64,000 nucleotides of DNA from NCBI GenBank assembly GCA_002633005.1, contig NMRA01000254.1:62001-126000 (forward strand), written 5' to 3'. Below the pieces are notes generated by a model, which was given only the letters and a program-made list of their open reading frames with translations, made no database searches and was not told the DNA's origin. Below are positions 1 through 13,300 of the stretch, piece after piece. The stretch comes from Phoronis australis. Its lineage: Eukaryota > Phoronida > Phoronidae. Positions within the stretch are counted from its first letter, which is position 1. Each line of letters opens with the position of its first letter. The translations under genes and the position numbers were made by a program.

Positions 1-119
1 CTCATGTCCCCATATTCGCTGCGAAAAGCCCTCCTCCCCCCAGCGTTGTGAAAAAATCCTCGGTGTCTGCGCTCGTGCTGCATTTGATGCCAAAACACGA
101 AAACTTTTGTTCTCTGACA

Positions 120-120
<1 letters not shown>

Positions 121-195
<75 letters not shown>

Positions 196-211
196 GAAAT
201 CAGACAGACAG
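121..211 (+). repeat. (TCTG)19 microsatellite followed by its complement
   Basis: Nineteen TCTG units (121-196) are followed after AAAT by CAGACAGACAG, which can fold back on the array. The open frame across it is an artefact. Confidence 0.95.
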
Positions 212-3057
212 CCTACGAAGGTCCATTACTACGTAGGCCCATTAGTGCCAGAAAAAGAACCTGTTGTTGCGGATTGCCAATTCGTTGTTACCGACTTCCT
301 AAATCCGGCAGTAGACTAAATGGAAATTCTGTGTGTTGATGGAAGCCGGTAGTCTTTGGAAAGTTTCGTCATGAGATCTGGTGGGCATCAAAAGGGCTTC
401 GTGTTATTCGCTCGCTATTTTATGCAATGGCCGATCGTAGCAACCTGCGCGTGGCTGATGAATATCTACCCGGACCACCCGGACCTTACTTTACAAATTA
501 GCTATTTTTTCTGCTCAAGTCAGCAGCTAACGAGTCTGTCAGCCCCGTAGGCAAGTTTCGGCTCTGACCACATGAACTAATACCTTCCAGTCACTGGCCA
601 ATGATCAAACGTAACCCCCTTTTCTTTAGTTCCTAAATGCACTTTTAACGTAAAGAACAAATATAGCTGAGCCTGTCTAAATAGGGTATGAAACTTGTTG
701 TTTTCTTACGTAAGGCTCTCATAGTACACAACCAAGACTCACAATTGAAAATAATCGTACAGTAACTGCTACAACAGTTCCCAACACATATTGGGAGTGT
801 TCAATGACAGGGCCGCATGAAAGGTATGTTGTATATATGACGTACCCGCTGACTAAGTCAGGTAAGTAAGAGTGGCATGTTAGTCGAAAAGGCAAGGCTA
901 CTTAATGCTTCTGAGTTTGTTGGGTCATAGCATTGATCCCTACTGTCGCTGATTGGGAACTCTGTAGAAGACAGGCGCTGTGATGATCAGCAGGTCAGGG
1001 GTGCGTGCTGAACTAGGAAGCGATACAGGCTCACCGAGGGTTTCCACAATGGCCATATGAGCCACTAGTGTTCAACGGGCGAGGGGGGGCAAACCCGAAA
1101 GTGGTGGTAACCTGGGGGTCACTTCGCAATGAATAGGAGAACAAACGCATTCATGATTCGGCTGGAGAAGGACTTCATAAAGCGTGAGTGAATCTAATGG
1201 CATGATCCCGGTATGCGCACCGTGGCGACGCAGTGGGCGGGTTCTGTTTGGCAAAGTCTTTGAGTCAATGTTGTGAAAACATTGATTCCAATATGGCGAA
1301 TGATTTCATACCGCATTCTTTACTGTCGCAGTGGTAAAATGGCACAGCTCAGCAGCTTTTGCTGGACGTTTTTCCGCGGCTTGAATATCCAGGTGTAGGG
1401 AGCTCCAACTCGATCTGTTCCACAGGGTGTACAAAACCCGTAAATATGAACAGTATATTGTCTTGACCAAAGACGTCAAAAATCTCGCTCAAAGTCCAAA
1501 GAAACTGACTCCAAAGCCAATCTTCATTTACGACTATCGCAAGTGAAGCCGGCTACATGCAAAAACAAGCAACAATAGGCCTACACCAAATCAGTCGTTT
1601 TCACCCCAAAGTCAACATTCTCATGCGATTACTAAAAAATGGGAGACATCGCATTCGGACTGTCAAAACACTTCACATTGTTGAAATCAAGTAAAGTGTG
1701 GGCGTCGACCTGCCATATTTTCTTAAACTAAAAAACAAAATGTCTGAAGGGTGCCTGAATTAAATTTCATCTTCCAGCTTACAAATTGTAAAAGTCACGA
1801 CTTGTAAAAAGTGGGCACAAAGGATCAACCACTAGTAATAGCATTCTTTTATTAAGGAGTTAGCCTCAAAAATCAAGCAAATGCCATTGGTAGCCTTGAC
1901 GAGCAGTACGAAACTCCAAATCTCCGGCTAACCCAGCAGGCGTCAACTGAAATCTTGATGAAATTTTGGAGGCAAATTCAACCGTGGCTAAAAAAGCCAT
2001 TGCGTGCCACCTACATTTCAGAGCAAGATTAATGCACGTGCATATTCCATTCCACCCCAACATCTAAGCCATAAAATAATGTACGGTTGTATATAATCTG
2101 CATATCTGGACAGGACAATTAGTTTCTACAGAACACACAATTTCACTTAACAGTTTAAGTTTAATAGCGGACCAGTCAACAATGTCCTCGCCATCAGAAT
2201 ATGAATTTCGACCCAGCAAAAGCCGTCTTTTGGCTTGACGCAAAAGAGTTATACCTCAAATGTTTTCCATTAGGCCTACATAGCTAGTTAAAGCTGCAAT
2301 TCGCTCTGTTTAGCAAGTTAAAACGAAAATCGAATTAGGGTTTTTACTCTCGTTGGTCTCATAATAACGGATAAAGATATGTTTCCCATTCCAAAAAGAT
2401 CGTCGAAAGCATTTGCGACTGAAGAAAACGCTTCGGATTTTGTTGGGGTTGGCCAACCCTAAGATCGCAAATTCGAAAAAAGCTCACGTAAGCATTGCCT
2501 GTGACATTAGTTAGTAAGAAAAATGGAATCCTGTGAAGTCAAGGAACGTCATAAAACTTTATGAGACTAAAAGGCCTTCGCGTTGCATACTTCTGACGTG
2601 ATGGTGACAACGTTGTGACCGTACTGTAGTGATCTTGTTAATGCCAATGAAAGTAGTCTAGATGTACATCTGTGGCCAGTTACTTACAAGCCGAAAGTAC
2701 AGCCAAATTCTTGGCTGTATTGACATCCTTATTTGGAAAGTTACGTGCGCTGATACTGCCACGAGATTGCAAATGTATTGCCGCTATCCAGCGGACATCT
2801 GCATTGCGATGAGGGGATCACTATTTGCCCTTGCAGTCGTTGGCAGAGCCAACTTACTTCTATGACGTGATCAGTCAGCCAAAGAATGGATCCATCTGGT
2901 CTTTGCTATGGTACCAGTCTATAAGATGCATGGGAGCTCCATTGGCGGCCCTTGAATTTAGTGGTTAATCGGCGAGTGTTGAATCATGGGATTATTCAGT
3001 TTCCGTTCCAGAAGTGTAGATTTTTCGCCTCATTGCAAGCTAAAATGTCTTGCAGTC
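212..3057. other. No gene seen
   Basis: This is unique AT-rich sequence with scattered stops in all frames. Open frames are short and match nothing. Confidence 0.6.
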
Positions 3058-3201
3058 CTGCGTTCCGTGGACACGAGGATTCGGTTCACGGTGAAAATGC
3101 ACGATCATGGGAGATATTACGAGATTTCGCCAAGTGAAGTACGTAATCACAACCAGCTTTCTTCGCGACTCGAAGTTCTTGCGTCTACGGAACTCAACAC
3201 A
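3058..3201. mobile_element. MITE-like element, family D, second copy
   Basis: Left end GCGTTCCGTGGACACGAG and right end GTTCTTGCGTCTACGGAAC are inverted and match the arms of the 25972 element. The interior differs. The overlapping open frames here (2952-3310) are probably chance. Confidence 0.45.
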
Positions 3202-3625
3202 GGTCAAATGTTCAACACCTCTGAGTAACTGGAAACGAGCTTTGTTCCCACATCGGACTACAATAGCTCCAGTAACTACCCGGGTGATCGATCGTCCGGA
3301 CAATAATTAAGTTTGACATCTCAAATATTTTGGTCAGCGACTGTCAGTGTCAGTGCAGGCGGTAAATGTATGCTGTAAAGAGATACGAAAGCTTACAATA
3401 GAATACGAACGGCCACCTCCCAGTGTATGACGTAACACAATAAAAGATTTTCAAGTCTCTCACGACCACCGCTGGAGATTTCAGTCTTCCTAGTTCAGTT
3501 CACAAACTTAAAGATTGAGTGACAGAGCTCTGCAGGTATGTCTTCATTTCAAGTAACTGCTATGCCGCTGTGAAAACTGGGAATGCTGGGGTCTTTTACT
3601 TAAAATGTAGTGACTCTACCGTGAC

Positions 3626-3782
3626 CAGAGGCGGATTTAGAGGGGGGCTAAGGGGGCCATTGCCCCCCTAAAATTCCCCCAGATTCCATTTGGCAGTTCG
3701 AGGGTGAGAATGTCTGAGGGGCAAATTCTTGGCTAATACTTTGGCCTGCCCCCCCCAACACAAAATCCTGGATCCGCCCCTG
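3626..3782. mobile_element. MITE-like repeat with GGGGCGGATCCAGGATTTTG terminus
   Basis: The ends CAGAGGCGGATTTAGAGGGG and CAAAATCCTGGATCCGCCCC are imperfect inverted repeats, with a G/C-tract-rich interior. The same terminus recurs at 17500 and 52987 and as fragments at 11995 and 35310, so this is a dispersed family. Confidence 0.6.
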
Positions 3783-6700
3783 TTTACGATGTTCTTTTAC
3801 ATAGCGACTAAACGGACTAATTACGACAAGTGGCCAGTTTCAGCATCCGTCAGTCTCGCTCATTCGCGACCGCTCTGTAAACCGTAGCAAAGTTACGGCA
3901 AGCAGACCCCAACAGTCTTTAATTGATTGCGTTTTCATTGGGCCTCATAGGTTAGAGGCACGATGTCAGTTTTTAGCTATAATATAAATATTAAGAAAAC
4001 TTCAAAGCTTTTTAGAGATCACGTTCATGTTCGCGCTGTAACACAACGCAATATTCGAAGACGTTTCAGCAAGCGGCATCCGCTGTGATTTTGCATACAG
4101 AAAGGTACAATCTAAATGCAAAAATGAGTTCACCCCACAGAAAGATATATAACAAGTAAATTGGGTAGCCCAGCAGAGAGTTCAGTGACCGTTTGATTCC
4201 TTTTAACCTGAGCTTATTTTATTCAATCTCACACAATCGAGTCTAGCATTCGTATGATTTCATATAAAAGCGTCAATATCTGGCATTCAAAATTAACTTT
4301 TGAATATTCCCCAATGATTCTTCCTTTAGACTACCCGTTCAAGAGCGGCTTTTTTCGACACATTTCTGAGTCGTTCTATAAAGATCTACCACGGGTTGTT
4401 TGTTCTCTCTGCTTCGTCCGTGGCTTCCCCAGTATCAACGCTGGATTTGGGGTACAAACAATCTAGACATTTTGGTTACCAATAGGGGTCTCTTGTATCA
4501 GCTGGTCTGGAAATGCGTTAACATAGAATGACGTACTGATTGCTATCAACGAAGTTCGCTTCCCCTGCAACGAAAGACGTTGGTTCTCAGCGTTTTCAGA
4601 TGCGGGGTTCTCTCATTAAATGGTTATTGACGCTAACCACTGATTTGGACAAATATTTCGATTTTATGCGTCCTCATATAGCGTACACATATGGGTGCAT
4701 ATTGCCGTTACATCTAACGGTTTTTCGATGGATCCTCATGATATTTGAACGGCGCGTTGATTTTCGAATGGATTCGATTGCGGTGGAAATATTTGAAATA
4801 TGAACACCCCTCACATGTTTACCGTTTGCGATGCACACAGCGGATGCATATCAACGCAGTGCATTGCTTTCGTTATTGTCGCAGGTTACTCGCACCTTTT
4901 CGAAAGTTGCGTCATCACTTCCGATTCGAAAAAATGCAACTTTTATCAGTTTTATGTTTTTCAGAAAAGCTTTGAAAAAGTTCAAACTACTCACAATGCC
5001 AAATGACAAAAAGGCCTTCCAAAATGTAACATACCCTTTCAAATTTTAATTCACTGCATTTTTATGTTTTGGAGACATAATTTTGGCTGTCCATTAATTT
5101 AAAATTCCTCCGTGGTCCTCTATACAGTCAAGTTATCGGTGCTGTAAGGCACAGCGCAGACGAAGACTCAGCTAATAGTCTCAAATCACACATGGACAAC
5201 TAACTTGCATTTGAGGCGCCTTCTTCTTCGTCTGCGTCAGGCCGTACGATGATAGGCCACACGGCTACATTCCCTTAAAACTTATCCCAGTTTACTCCCT
5301 TACTCAGGCTAAAACTGACTTCTGCCTCCCGTTCAGTAACGCTAGGACCTCGCTAAAAAGCAAGACTTCGCGAGATTACGTGAGATATTACCGTGTATTT
5401 TAAATTAGAACACGTAACTTTAACTAGATTTTAGCTAGGTCCTAGAGTAGGTCCAAGCGTTTCTGAACGTACGCCTGGGTTAGGAAAGAACATACAATTC
5501 GTTTATGCTGCAGACTAGCATCAACAAGTTCAATTAATCCGGCTGGTCATTTTATGCACCGGGTTTACAACTTTGTCATGTGCTTCTGTCGGTCAGATTT
5601 TTTTTCATCGTGGCGCTTTTTCTCGTCTAGCATGTACTGCATTGATTTGGGTTTTATATCACGGGGCCGCATCCCAAAGACTCTGCGTACTTTGAATTCC
5701 CTGACCAGGATGAGTGGCGGTGACTGAGAATCCCTCGAAACACGCTCTAATAGGTTTCACTCAATCCACCTTCTTAATCACGAGAGCTTAAACCAATATA
5801 CACAGACACTGATCAAATATGTTTTCGTTGAAACAGTTTTTAATTGCACTCAACGAATTTGTTTATCTTCAGTAACGGCACAGTTATAAATTGTTCACAT
5901 GACTAAATCTCCCCGATCTACAGCGGATAATCAATATGTTTAAAGTCTCACTTAACTTGAGTCCAAGTCGTTTAGATTTTCATGAGGAGCTTGTATTGTT
6001 TTGAGTATCACAATGATCGCCCTGTGCTGACGCATTTCTTACAAGGACAAGAATTCTAAAAAGAACACAGTTTCGCAGAATGTCATATTTCCGTCTTGTA
6101 ACCTTCACAAAAAACAAAACACAACATTCTCCTTCGTTATTGGCGTAGTTTGAATTGTAGACAGTTGTTGCCATAAACAACTCGTTTTTGTTTTCCATTG
6201 CGCGGCCTTTGCAAAGTACAAACGTGATATTTTTGTGCGAAATAACCGGAGAATTGCGGTACCCGCTGTCTAGGAATAAGCAATGTTGGGTCCCCTGTGA
6301 CTCGTCAGTTCTCCACTTTTCAACATTCATGCACCTGTCTGTATTTTAATATTTACTTGAATAAATACGCAGGTATGCTTCAATTGAAATTCTGTTTATA
6401 ATTGACACAATACATACGAGGATCTTTTCAATCAGGCATTCCCTTTCATTCGACGGCTTTGTTGTTATTAGGTTAGACAGCGAAAGGGATCGGCTGTGAG
6501 CTCTTAATCTGTGAAAGAAGCGAAAGAATCTATCTACGGTTACCTTTACGTCGATTGATTTCTGGTTACCTAACTGATTCCAGACACGAGATCCATGAGA
6601 ATGTGAAACAGTTTAAGTGGAGGCTCAGATCATTTGTTGTGTATTAGTCTGAGGTGGAGGATAGCTCATGTAATACAAGAGACCAAAGCAAAAACTGGAT

Positions 6701-8258
6701 TCCTTTTTGCGCCGTTATTTACAGCTGTCCGGTATTTTAGGCGCTTTCCACGAACATCATGGACTAAACTTAATCTCTTAACGTTGTCGTCATGCACATC
6801 ATTCTCCCGGGGTGTACTTCACCATATTTTGACGGGGATGGGAGGGGGGGGGGCAGCTGAAAAATAGGATACCCGCAGATTTTTAAAGAGTAGAATTTAA
6901 ATGGAACACGTTTTACCCCAGAAACGCCGCCCTTTGTAGTGACTATATACACAAAGCTAACATTGTCGTTGCACTTCTTCGACAGCTAGAAATGCATATT
7001 TTGTAACGCAGCTCTTGAAATGTAGACACTGTTAAAACCCTTCTGTAGATTTGTGTAGTTGAAAAACTGAACCCTTTCGGAGAGAGTTTTGTCGGAAAAG
7101 GCGCGTCTTCGTATTGTAAATGCTCACGAAAAAATTTACCCATCTGAACTGCATGTTCCGTATAGATCATCTATGGAAGTTTACCAGGGCTGAATCTATT
7201 ACTTGGAAGAGAACCCCCGGCATCTTTCCTCCCTATCCTGTCCTGTTATTATTTCAATGCTCTGCACTATGATGAGAATACTCATCACAAACACTTTTCG
7301 GCGGCAGATCAAGCATATTAAATAGTCATCGAAAAAAATCTCCTGGTCTCGAATTAAGTATCCAGCTCAGTACATTATCGATGTAATTAATCAATCAAAG
7401 CAGAAGAGATAGATACTATTAATTCAAGTGAACAATAGCGCCTCACAAGGACAAGCCTCCGGGGAATCGCATCTGTCTAATAATTCAACTTCAGACGCGT
7501 TAGACTCGAGTCGCAATAAATTTAAGTTGAATTAGACTGTAGCAGAAAAGAGAGAGGGAATTTCCGGCAACAGGGAAGTGAATCCTCGTGGATTAACAAT
7601 ATAGATATTCTATAATTTTGTGAACAGGTGACGCGGAAGTGAAAATTTCGGTGAAAATAGTGCGTTTACAATCCGTATCATTCTCGTGTTATTCGAAATC
7701 CGCATTTTGCAGGCTTTCATGTTGCTTATTTCAGAGGTCATTGGCGCAAAATGAAGTTAGTTTTCGGGTCTATTCCGCATATTAAAAACAGCTGACGAGT
7801 GAAAATTTCCTGCAGAGCCCATCACTTTTTGGCTAACAGTCATTTCAAAACGAGGGGGACGTAGTCTCGAGATTTACGCCACTGTTCTCATGGACAAGTT
7901 AAAGTATGCAATCATTTTGCAAATTCAATTCACCGAAATCAAAGTGTTTAGAATGGAGTCATGTTTCTTTGGCGCTGAATACGTTTGTTGAGTTTTGTCA
8001 CGAAGACCAAACAGCGTCTCCTCTTTATTTATTTTCTAGTATATAAGAATGAATGGACAGTATTTATAGTATGTGTTCCTTAGTCTGTTTGTCTTGTTAT
8101 TATCGATTTGGAATGGTCATTTCTCTGCTCTAAACCTGCGTCCCACCTAAGAAAGGACTTCTCGATTTAGACACCTTATCTAACTGGTCTCATTGTTGAG
8201 ACCTTGCTTGGCGCATGACACTGTACGCTGAGGTTAAGACGCTTAATAGAGCCGAGGC
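3783..8258. other. No gene seen
   Basis: It contains the small inverted repeat at 5155 and a minus-strand open frame of 116 codons (5980-6330) with no recognisable motif. No convincing splice-bounded exons were found. Confidence 0.55.
5155..5236. repeat. 12-bp inverted repeat
   Basis: CGCAGACGAAGA (5155-5166) and TCTTCGTCTGCG (5225-5236) are exact complements, and similarity extends a few bases outward. It could be a decayed MITE. Confidence 0.6.
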
Positions 8259-8474
8259 CACGTTTCATGAAAACTGGCTTAAGGCGTAAGTCTCTTCGCT
8301 ATTACTGGATGACTTTTAGCACATCACATTTAACCAATCATTAAAGTAATTAGCACTTGTGGGATTATAGTGAGATTTTAAGAGATTTTGCACTGTGATG
8401 ATATGAGATTAGATTGTTTTTCAAAAATAGTGGAGCCTGAGACCAAATATGTAACTTAAGCCGTTTAACTTAAA

Positions 8475-8527
8475 AAGTCACTTGTCATGAAACAGGTCCC
8501 ACTGGTCTGTTTCATGACAAGTGACTT
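8475..8527. repeat. Perfect 21-bp inverted repeat (hairpin)
   Basis: AAGTCACTTGTCATGAAACAG at 8475-8495 and its exact complement at 8507-8527 enclose an 11-base spacer (GTCCCACTGGT). Part of the left arm also pairs with the TTTCATGAAAACTGGCTTAAG segment at 8263, suggesting the end of a larger foldback element (about 8259-8527). Confidence 0.9.
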
Positions 8528-8716
8528 GGGACGTGAAACAGTCAGAAATCCTGAACTATGCTCCCACTTCTCAATAAAGGTTTTAGCCAAGTAATTAAGA
8601 GCGCATCACAGTCCAAAAATAATTTATGGAAACAGTGTCAGTAACTTACAGTTATGTGTATGTCCTCAGAGATTTTGCAACTTCCAGCTTGACACCATTT
8701 CTGAGTTGTGTGTATG

Positions 8717-8788
<72 letters not shown>
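8717..8788 (+). repeat. Compound microsatellite (TGCG)11(TG)14
   Basis: Eleven TGCG units run to 8760, then fourteen TG units to 8788. The alternating purine/pyrimidine run has Z-DNA potential. The open frames here are low-complexity artefacts. Confidence 0.95.
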
Positions 8789-10260
8789 GACGGCCGTTTG
8801 ACTCCTTTCCTTTTACGCCGTGTCAGTTGCGCGGTGTCAAAAGTTTTAAAATGTCTGAACGAGATTATACTTGCGCCCGATCATCTCGTTCCGTGTCAGC
8901 TGATCAGTGTCATCTTTTGCAGTGTGAACGGGACTTAAGTGTCTCTTTATGAAAAAGTTCTTACGAAAGGGTTCAATTTGGAAGTTCAGAACTCCTCAAA
9001 TAGTTCCTATTTCTCAATTACAAAATTTATACAAGGATTTTCAACATTTTTTGTTTTTAAAACGTTGCATGCAAGAGGTTTACTCATTGTCTACTACATG
9101 GCATTTCTTATTTACCGCATCAGGCTTAAAGGGTTGAAAAGAAAGTTGCTGTTAAGAATCACGAAAAACGGGTTTGATTTCTGGGATTATAACTTCTGAC
9201 AAAAGGTGAAATCTATGGAACAAAATCCTACAAAAGGGTGACCTTTTCATTGACGCTCCCTTTTTCGAGGTTCGCTCTCTTTTTGGTTGTCGTTATTCTA
9301 ATTTTCCAGCTGCACCCGCGTTAAAAACTATAGTCTAGTTCACTCGGGTCAAAGCGTTATACGTCCATCCTATGCCTAACGTAAAGTGAAGCACCGAGAC
9401 TAACTTACGATGCATTTCAAGAGATCGACTTGTTTTTCTTGAGGGTTCATCTTGTCCTAACTGTAAAGCGTCTTGCTGAAGTTGCCGACCGGTGTTCACG
9501 TATTGGTATCCAGCATCTGTTCCTGAATTCAGGGAAAATGCGACGGACAGTGGTCGTCCATCGCTCAACACTGAATGGACTGCTACGCACCAGCAGTAAC
9601 AACAGGACCACATCCATGTCAAAAAATTCCGAGGACTACAGGTTTCATTACTTATTAAACACCATCACGTCATACCACGATGCGTGTCTAACAAAAATGT
9701 TAGCTATGTGTAATGTCCGAAACTACATTACCGTCACTTCCGCTGAGGTCGATATCGTTTCAGGTTTATCTCCTCATAAACCTTGTTCAATATTTTATCG
9801 GACAATGCTGTTATGTTATCAGAGGGTCTCCCTTAATCTTATCGTTAGCCACCCTAAGTAGCAGACTGCTCGAACCAATCGATGCACAGGGATCTATTGT
9901 ACGCAAAACAGTGGGTTGCCTCCTTATGTTATGAAACCTTTGACTTGCTAGAGACATTTGAGGTGACACACTTTCTACTGGTGTATTGTGATTTATTGTA
10001 TTGTGTTATTTAGTGTCACGGGATGGTGATCGCACCTCTTCACACAGTGGTCATCACTTAGGAAAGAACATCTCGTAAGACAGCAATACATTCCTGACGC
10101 ATAACACGACTGCCGCTGAACATCGAAAGAGTCTACCCGCAGATTCTGTCCTATGTCTTGCCGCTCAAGAACAATAACTATCGCTTGTTGATCAGCCGGC
10201 AACCGAGTACTGTCGATGAGGAGTATTGATTAATTTTCACCTGTGCGGCTTTTATTACAG
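8789..10260. other. No gene seen upstream of the first recognised exon
   Basis: Several overlapping short open frames (8939-9199, 9430-9861) match no family. If 10261 is in a first exon, the promoter or a 5'UTR exon should lie here or further left. I see no clear TATA or initiator element. Confidence 0.5.
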
Positions 10261-10352
10261 GTGATTTGCACGTCAGGTCACCAGTTTAGAGGAAGCCTGT
10301 CATGGATACCCGGAGGTCTGGAAACCGTTTCGAGTGGATTGAAGACACTCAG
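10261..10352 (+). CDS. MACF1/DST-like: Plakin-domain exon, candidate first coding exon
   Basis: A strong acceptor (CTTTTATTACAG) ends at 10260 and the donor GTACGT starts at 10353. The frame ending in phase 0 has a TAG at 10287-10289, then an ATG at 10302 that opens 17 codons reading MDTRRSGNRFEWIEDTQ. The end, FEWIEDTQ, matches the plakin spectrin-repeat segment that reads LLNWVDEMQ in dystonin, and the next exon continues the alignment. The upstream stop means either that the exon carries 5'UTR and the start codon, giving a product without CH domains, or that a weaker acceptor ending at 10289 (CAGTTTAG) is used. In the second case the exon is internal and adds RKPV before the Met. Homology for 10302-10352 is good; the choice of start is inferred. 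Confidence 0.65.
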
Positions 10353-13300
10353 GTACGTGAACATCTCCATAGTCATGAACCCCTCAGTGGTCGGTTGACG
10401 GGTGCGAGGCATTACTGACCTATGTTGTTTTTTCAAACTCTCTTGGTCGAGTACTCAAAATTGAACCATGATAAGTTTATAATGAACGCTGAGGACACGG
10501 AGGCCTATAAGTTTGTCACCGTCATTACCCGTGTTATTTGAACCTAGGAACCTGGTTCCTAGTTTGAACATACGTGTCTCATGACAGATCGTGGCTTACC
10601 GGACATTTCAAAAATCTGACGAATACCGATAGTATAAAATGGTGCGTTGTGATAAATATGATGTATTGCAGGAACTGACGTAATCACGGGTGGGGGCAAT
10701 GAGGCCTTGCCCTCGGTCCTGTACATTGTAAAACAATCTCCCCCCTGGTCGATACATGCTTCAGTTTTGCGTTGTCTTCCCTGTGTAATGCATAGTGTCC
10801 CGAGTTGCCATCCATTTTATCCCCCTCCTCCCTGTCCCCAAGAATTTCGGATCCTTAGTCGTTATAGGTGACAGCGGTAATGTGCGACTGGTTGCTAAGT
10901 CATTCCTTGGGAATGCTCTCGCATCATGTACCCACCCTGAACTCAATGACGTTGTAGCCCCCATTTCCCTTGCCTGAACCGCCGTTGTCCTCTCGAAAAT
11001 CTCTTCCCTGCGACTTCTGACGCCCTTTTGGCAATTGCCCATTGACCGGGTTGGATTACCCCAAAACATCAATTGCCGAACACGTTTGAATGCTCGCTCT
11101 TTAATGTGACCTTTCATATCAAGCATGCATATATATGTTGATGCTGGTTCAAGTACACTTTATTCCAATCGGAGTTTGTTCCGTATGATCGCTGAACAAA
11201 CATTCGATGTGTTAATTGGTATAACTATGCCAATGGTCGTATGTAGGCAACGCCCACTCTAGTGTTGGGTGATAACAGCGATAACTTAGCAGACTATGCA
11301 TTAGCAATTAAAAAATCTAAATATTCTCATTTACCATGATTTTCCTTTGTCGTAGCAATAATCTTAATTGTCAACATAGCGTGTGAAGTTGATCAAGGTC
11401 CCTTTGTTACTTGACCAACAACAGTGTCGTAAAATGATCACCACGTCCTTGCAGCATGTGATATTCTCTGTATGAGGCCTAATCGCGTGCTAAGCTGATA
11501 ACTGTACGTTAGCAATAGGACAGTGCTCGTCAGGTATTTTGCTGGCATGACTAATAGTCTTCAATTCATGATTGTGCGAGCATATTTACCGACCACTAAG
11601 TGAACAAACCAACGGACCAGTGATGAAGGAGAATGAATGGTCAACAATATTGACGTCCTCGACACTCATTTCAATTTTGTGTTTGGCTACTCTGTTTATA
11701 GCAAACAATCCACCAGGGGTTCGTTTCATAAAAAATGACTTACGAATTCAGTCCAAAATTTAGCCTTACGCTTCGCGCAATTTCCGAATCTCACTTGTTC
11801 ACACGTCCAAGGTTTCTAAGAATAGGTATATAACTGCTAGTTACTTAAATAATTTCTTTCATTTCTTTCTTGTCTGAACTTTTTGAACTTTTTTCAGCAA
11901 TTGTGAGGTGGGAACGTAAGATCTAATTTCGGACCCCAGATCGCGTTCCCCTGTCGCCTACAATTTCGCATTTGCAAACTTTCCATTTTTTGAATACCCC
12001 TGGATCCGCCACAGCACTTGGACCTCGTTTTATAACAATTCTACTTTGCTACCGTTAACTACGAACTGAAAAGACACAAGTGCCATATAATTGAGCCAAC
12101 CCGGCATTTTCGACATGAGAACCTCACAAACTGAAATTTGATTCTAAATGTTTCGACAAAAAGTTTAATAATGTTTTTTGTAGTGTTGTCGAAGTGATAT
12201 ATGTATTTCTTTCAAATAATCTTATCATATCAGTTACAACAGGTTTCTGGCAAAGTTGTGAACTGCATTTCTCGATTCTGAAGTTACCACCATGAGAAGC
12301 AGGTCTTAGTCACTGACCAAAATAGACGATGTTTTATATTAAAACAATTTATAACCCGTATTGATGTTTAAATCAACCTTTATTTGTATTTGATATTCTG
12401 CTCAACGATGGCGTCTTGTTGTGATACCAGCGTGTGGTGCACCCTCCTGTGGCGACAATAAGTTTACACAAGTAGCTGATAGCACGGTTCACCGACTTGT
12501 CACACAGCAAGTCAACGCCTACAGTAGTCAAATGATATAATCGGGTGTGAGCAGTCGTTCGTGAAATTCAGCGTAGTTTGTAACTCTTCGACAGGCCGAT
12601 CTCTATTCGCAGTGGAGTTATCTAGCTCGCAAATGATAGGGCAATCGCATGTACTTGGCAATTACACATTCAATTAAACGTCTGATACCCTGGAAAGTGA
12701 TCGTTGATTATATTATATACTCACTTGTACATCTTAATGAACTTTGTTAAAATGTCTTCACATCTCGTGTGTTAGTTAATTAGTAATGTAAACGTTTTGC
12801 GTTTGACGACTATGTCAACAGCACCAACTTGTCAAAAGTACCCGTGAATCGTAATTTCTACATAAGGGTACAGGATGATTGGACATCTGGACTATAGAAA
12901 CTGGTGGTCATTTCATTGTTGCAAGAGGGAGCGCCAAATTACAGTTCTGCCAAGTGTAGTTTTCATTCTTTAGTAGCGTGCACTGTTAATTCAGTGCTGG
13001 GGCAAAAGTCCTACCCCCCGGCGCCTCGATGAAGCATTGGGAATAAATTATATTATTACTTAAGAGAGTTTATGGGGACCGTCATATATATGTTACAATA
13101 CGCAATTCTTGTCGTGTTTCACATGTTTTAACTCGAACGGTTAATAAGTGTAAGGACGACGATCCAAACGCATTCTATTCACGCCAACAGAATTTCCCCA
13201 TTGGATTTTGTAAGTGGCAAGTGGTTGATTGGAGTATATTTTATAGTGGGTGGTTTGCTCGGTAAAATTCACTCTTCACGTACAAACTAAATACATATAC

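Noticed and set aside
5980-6330. 116-codon minus-strand open frame
   Set aside because: No motif, no transcript signals and isolated.
10761-11126. 121-codon minus-strand open frame
   Set aside because: No homology recognised and no gene context; length is within chance for a window this size.
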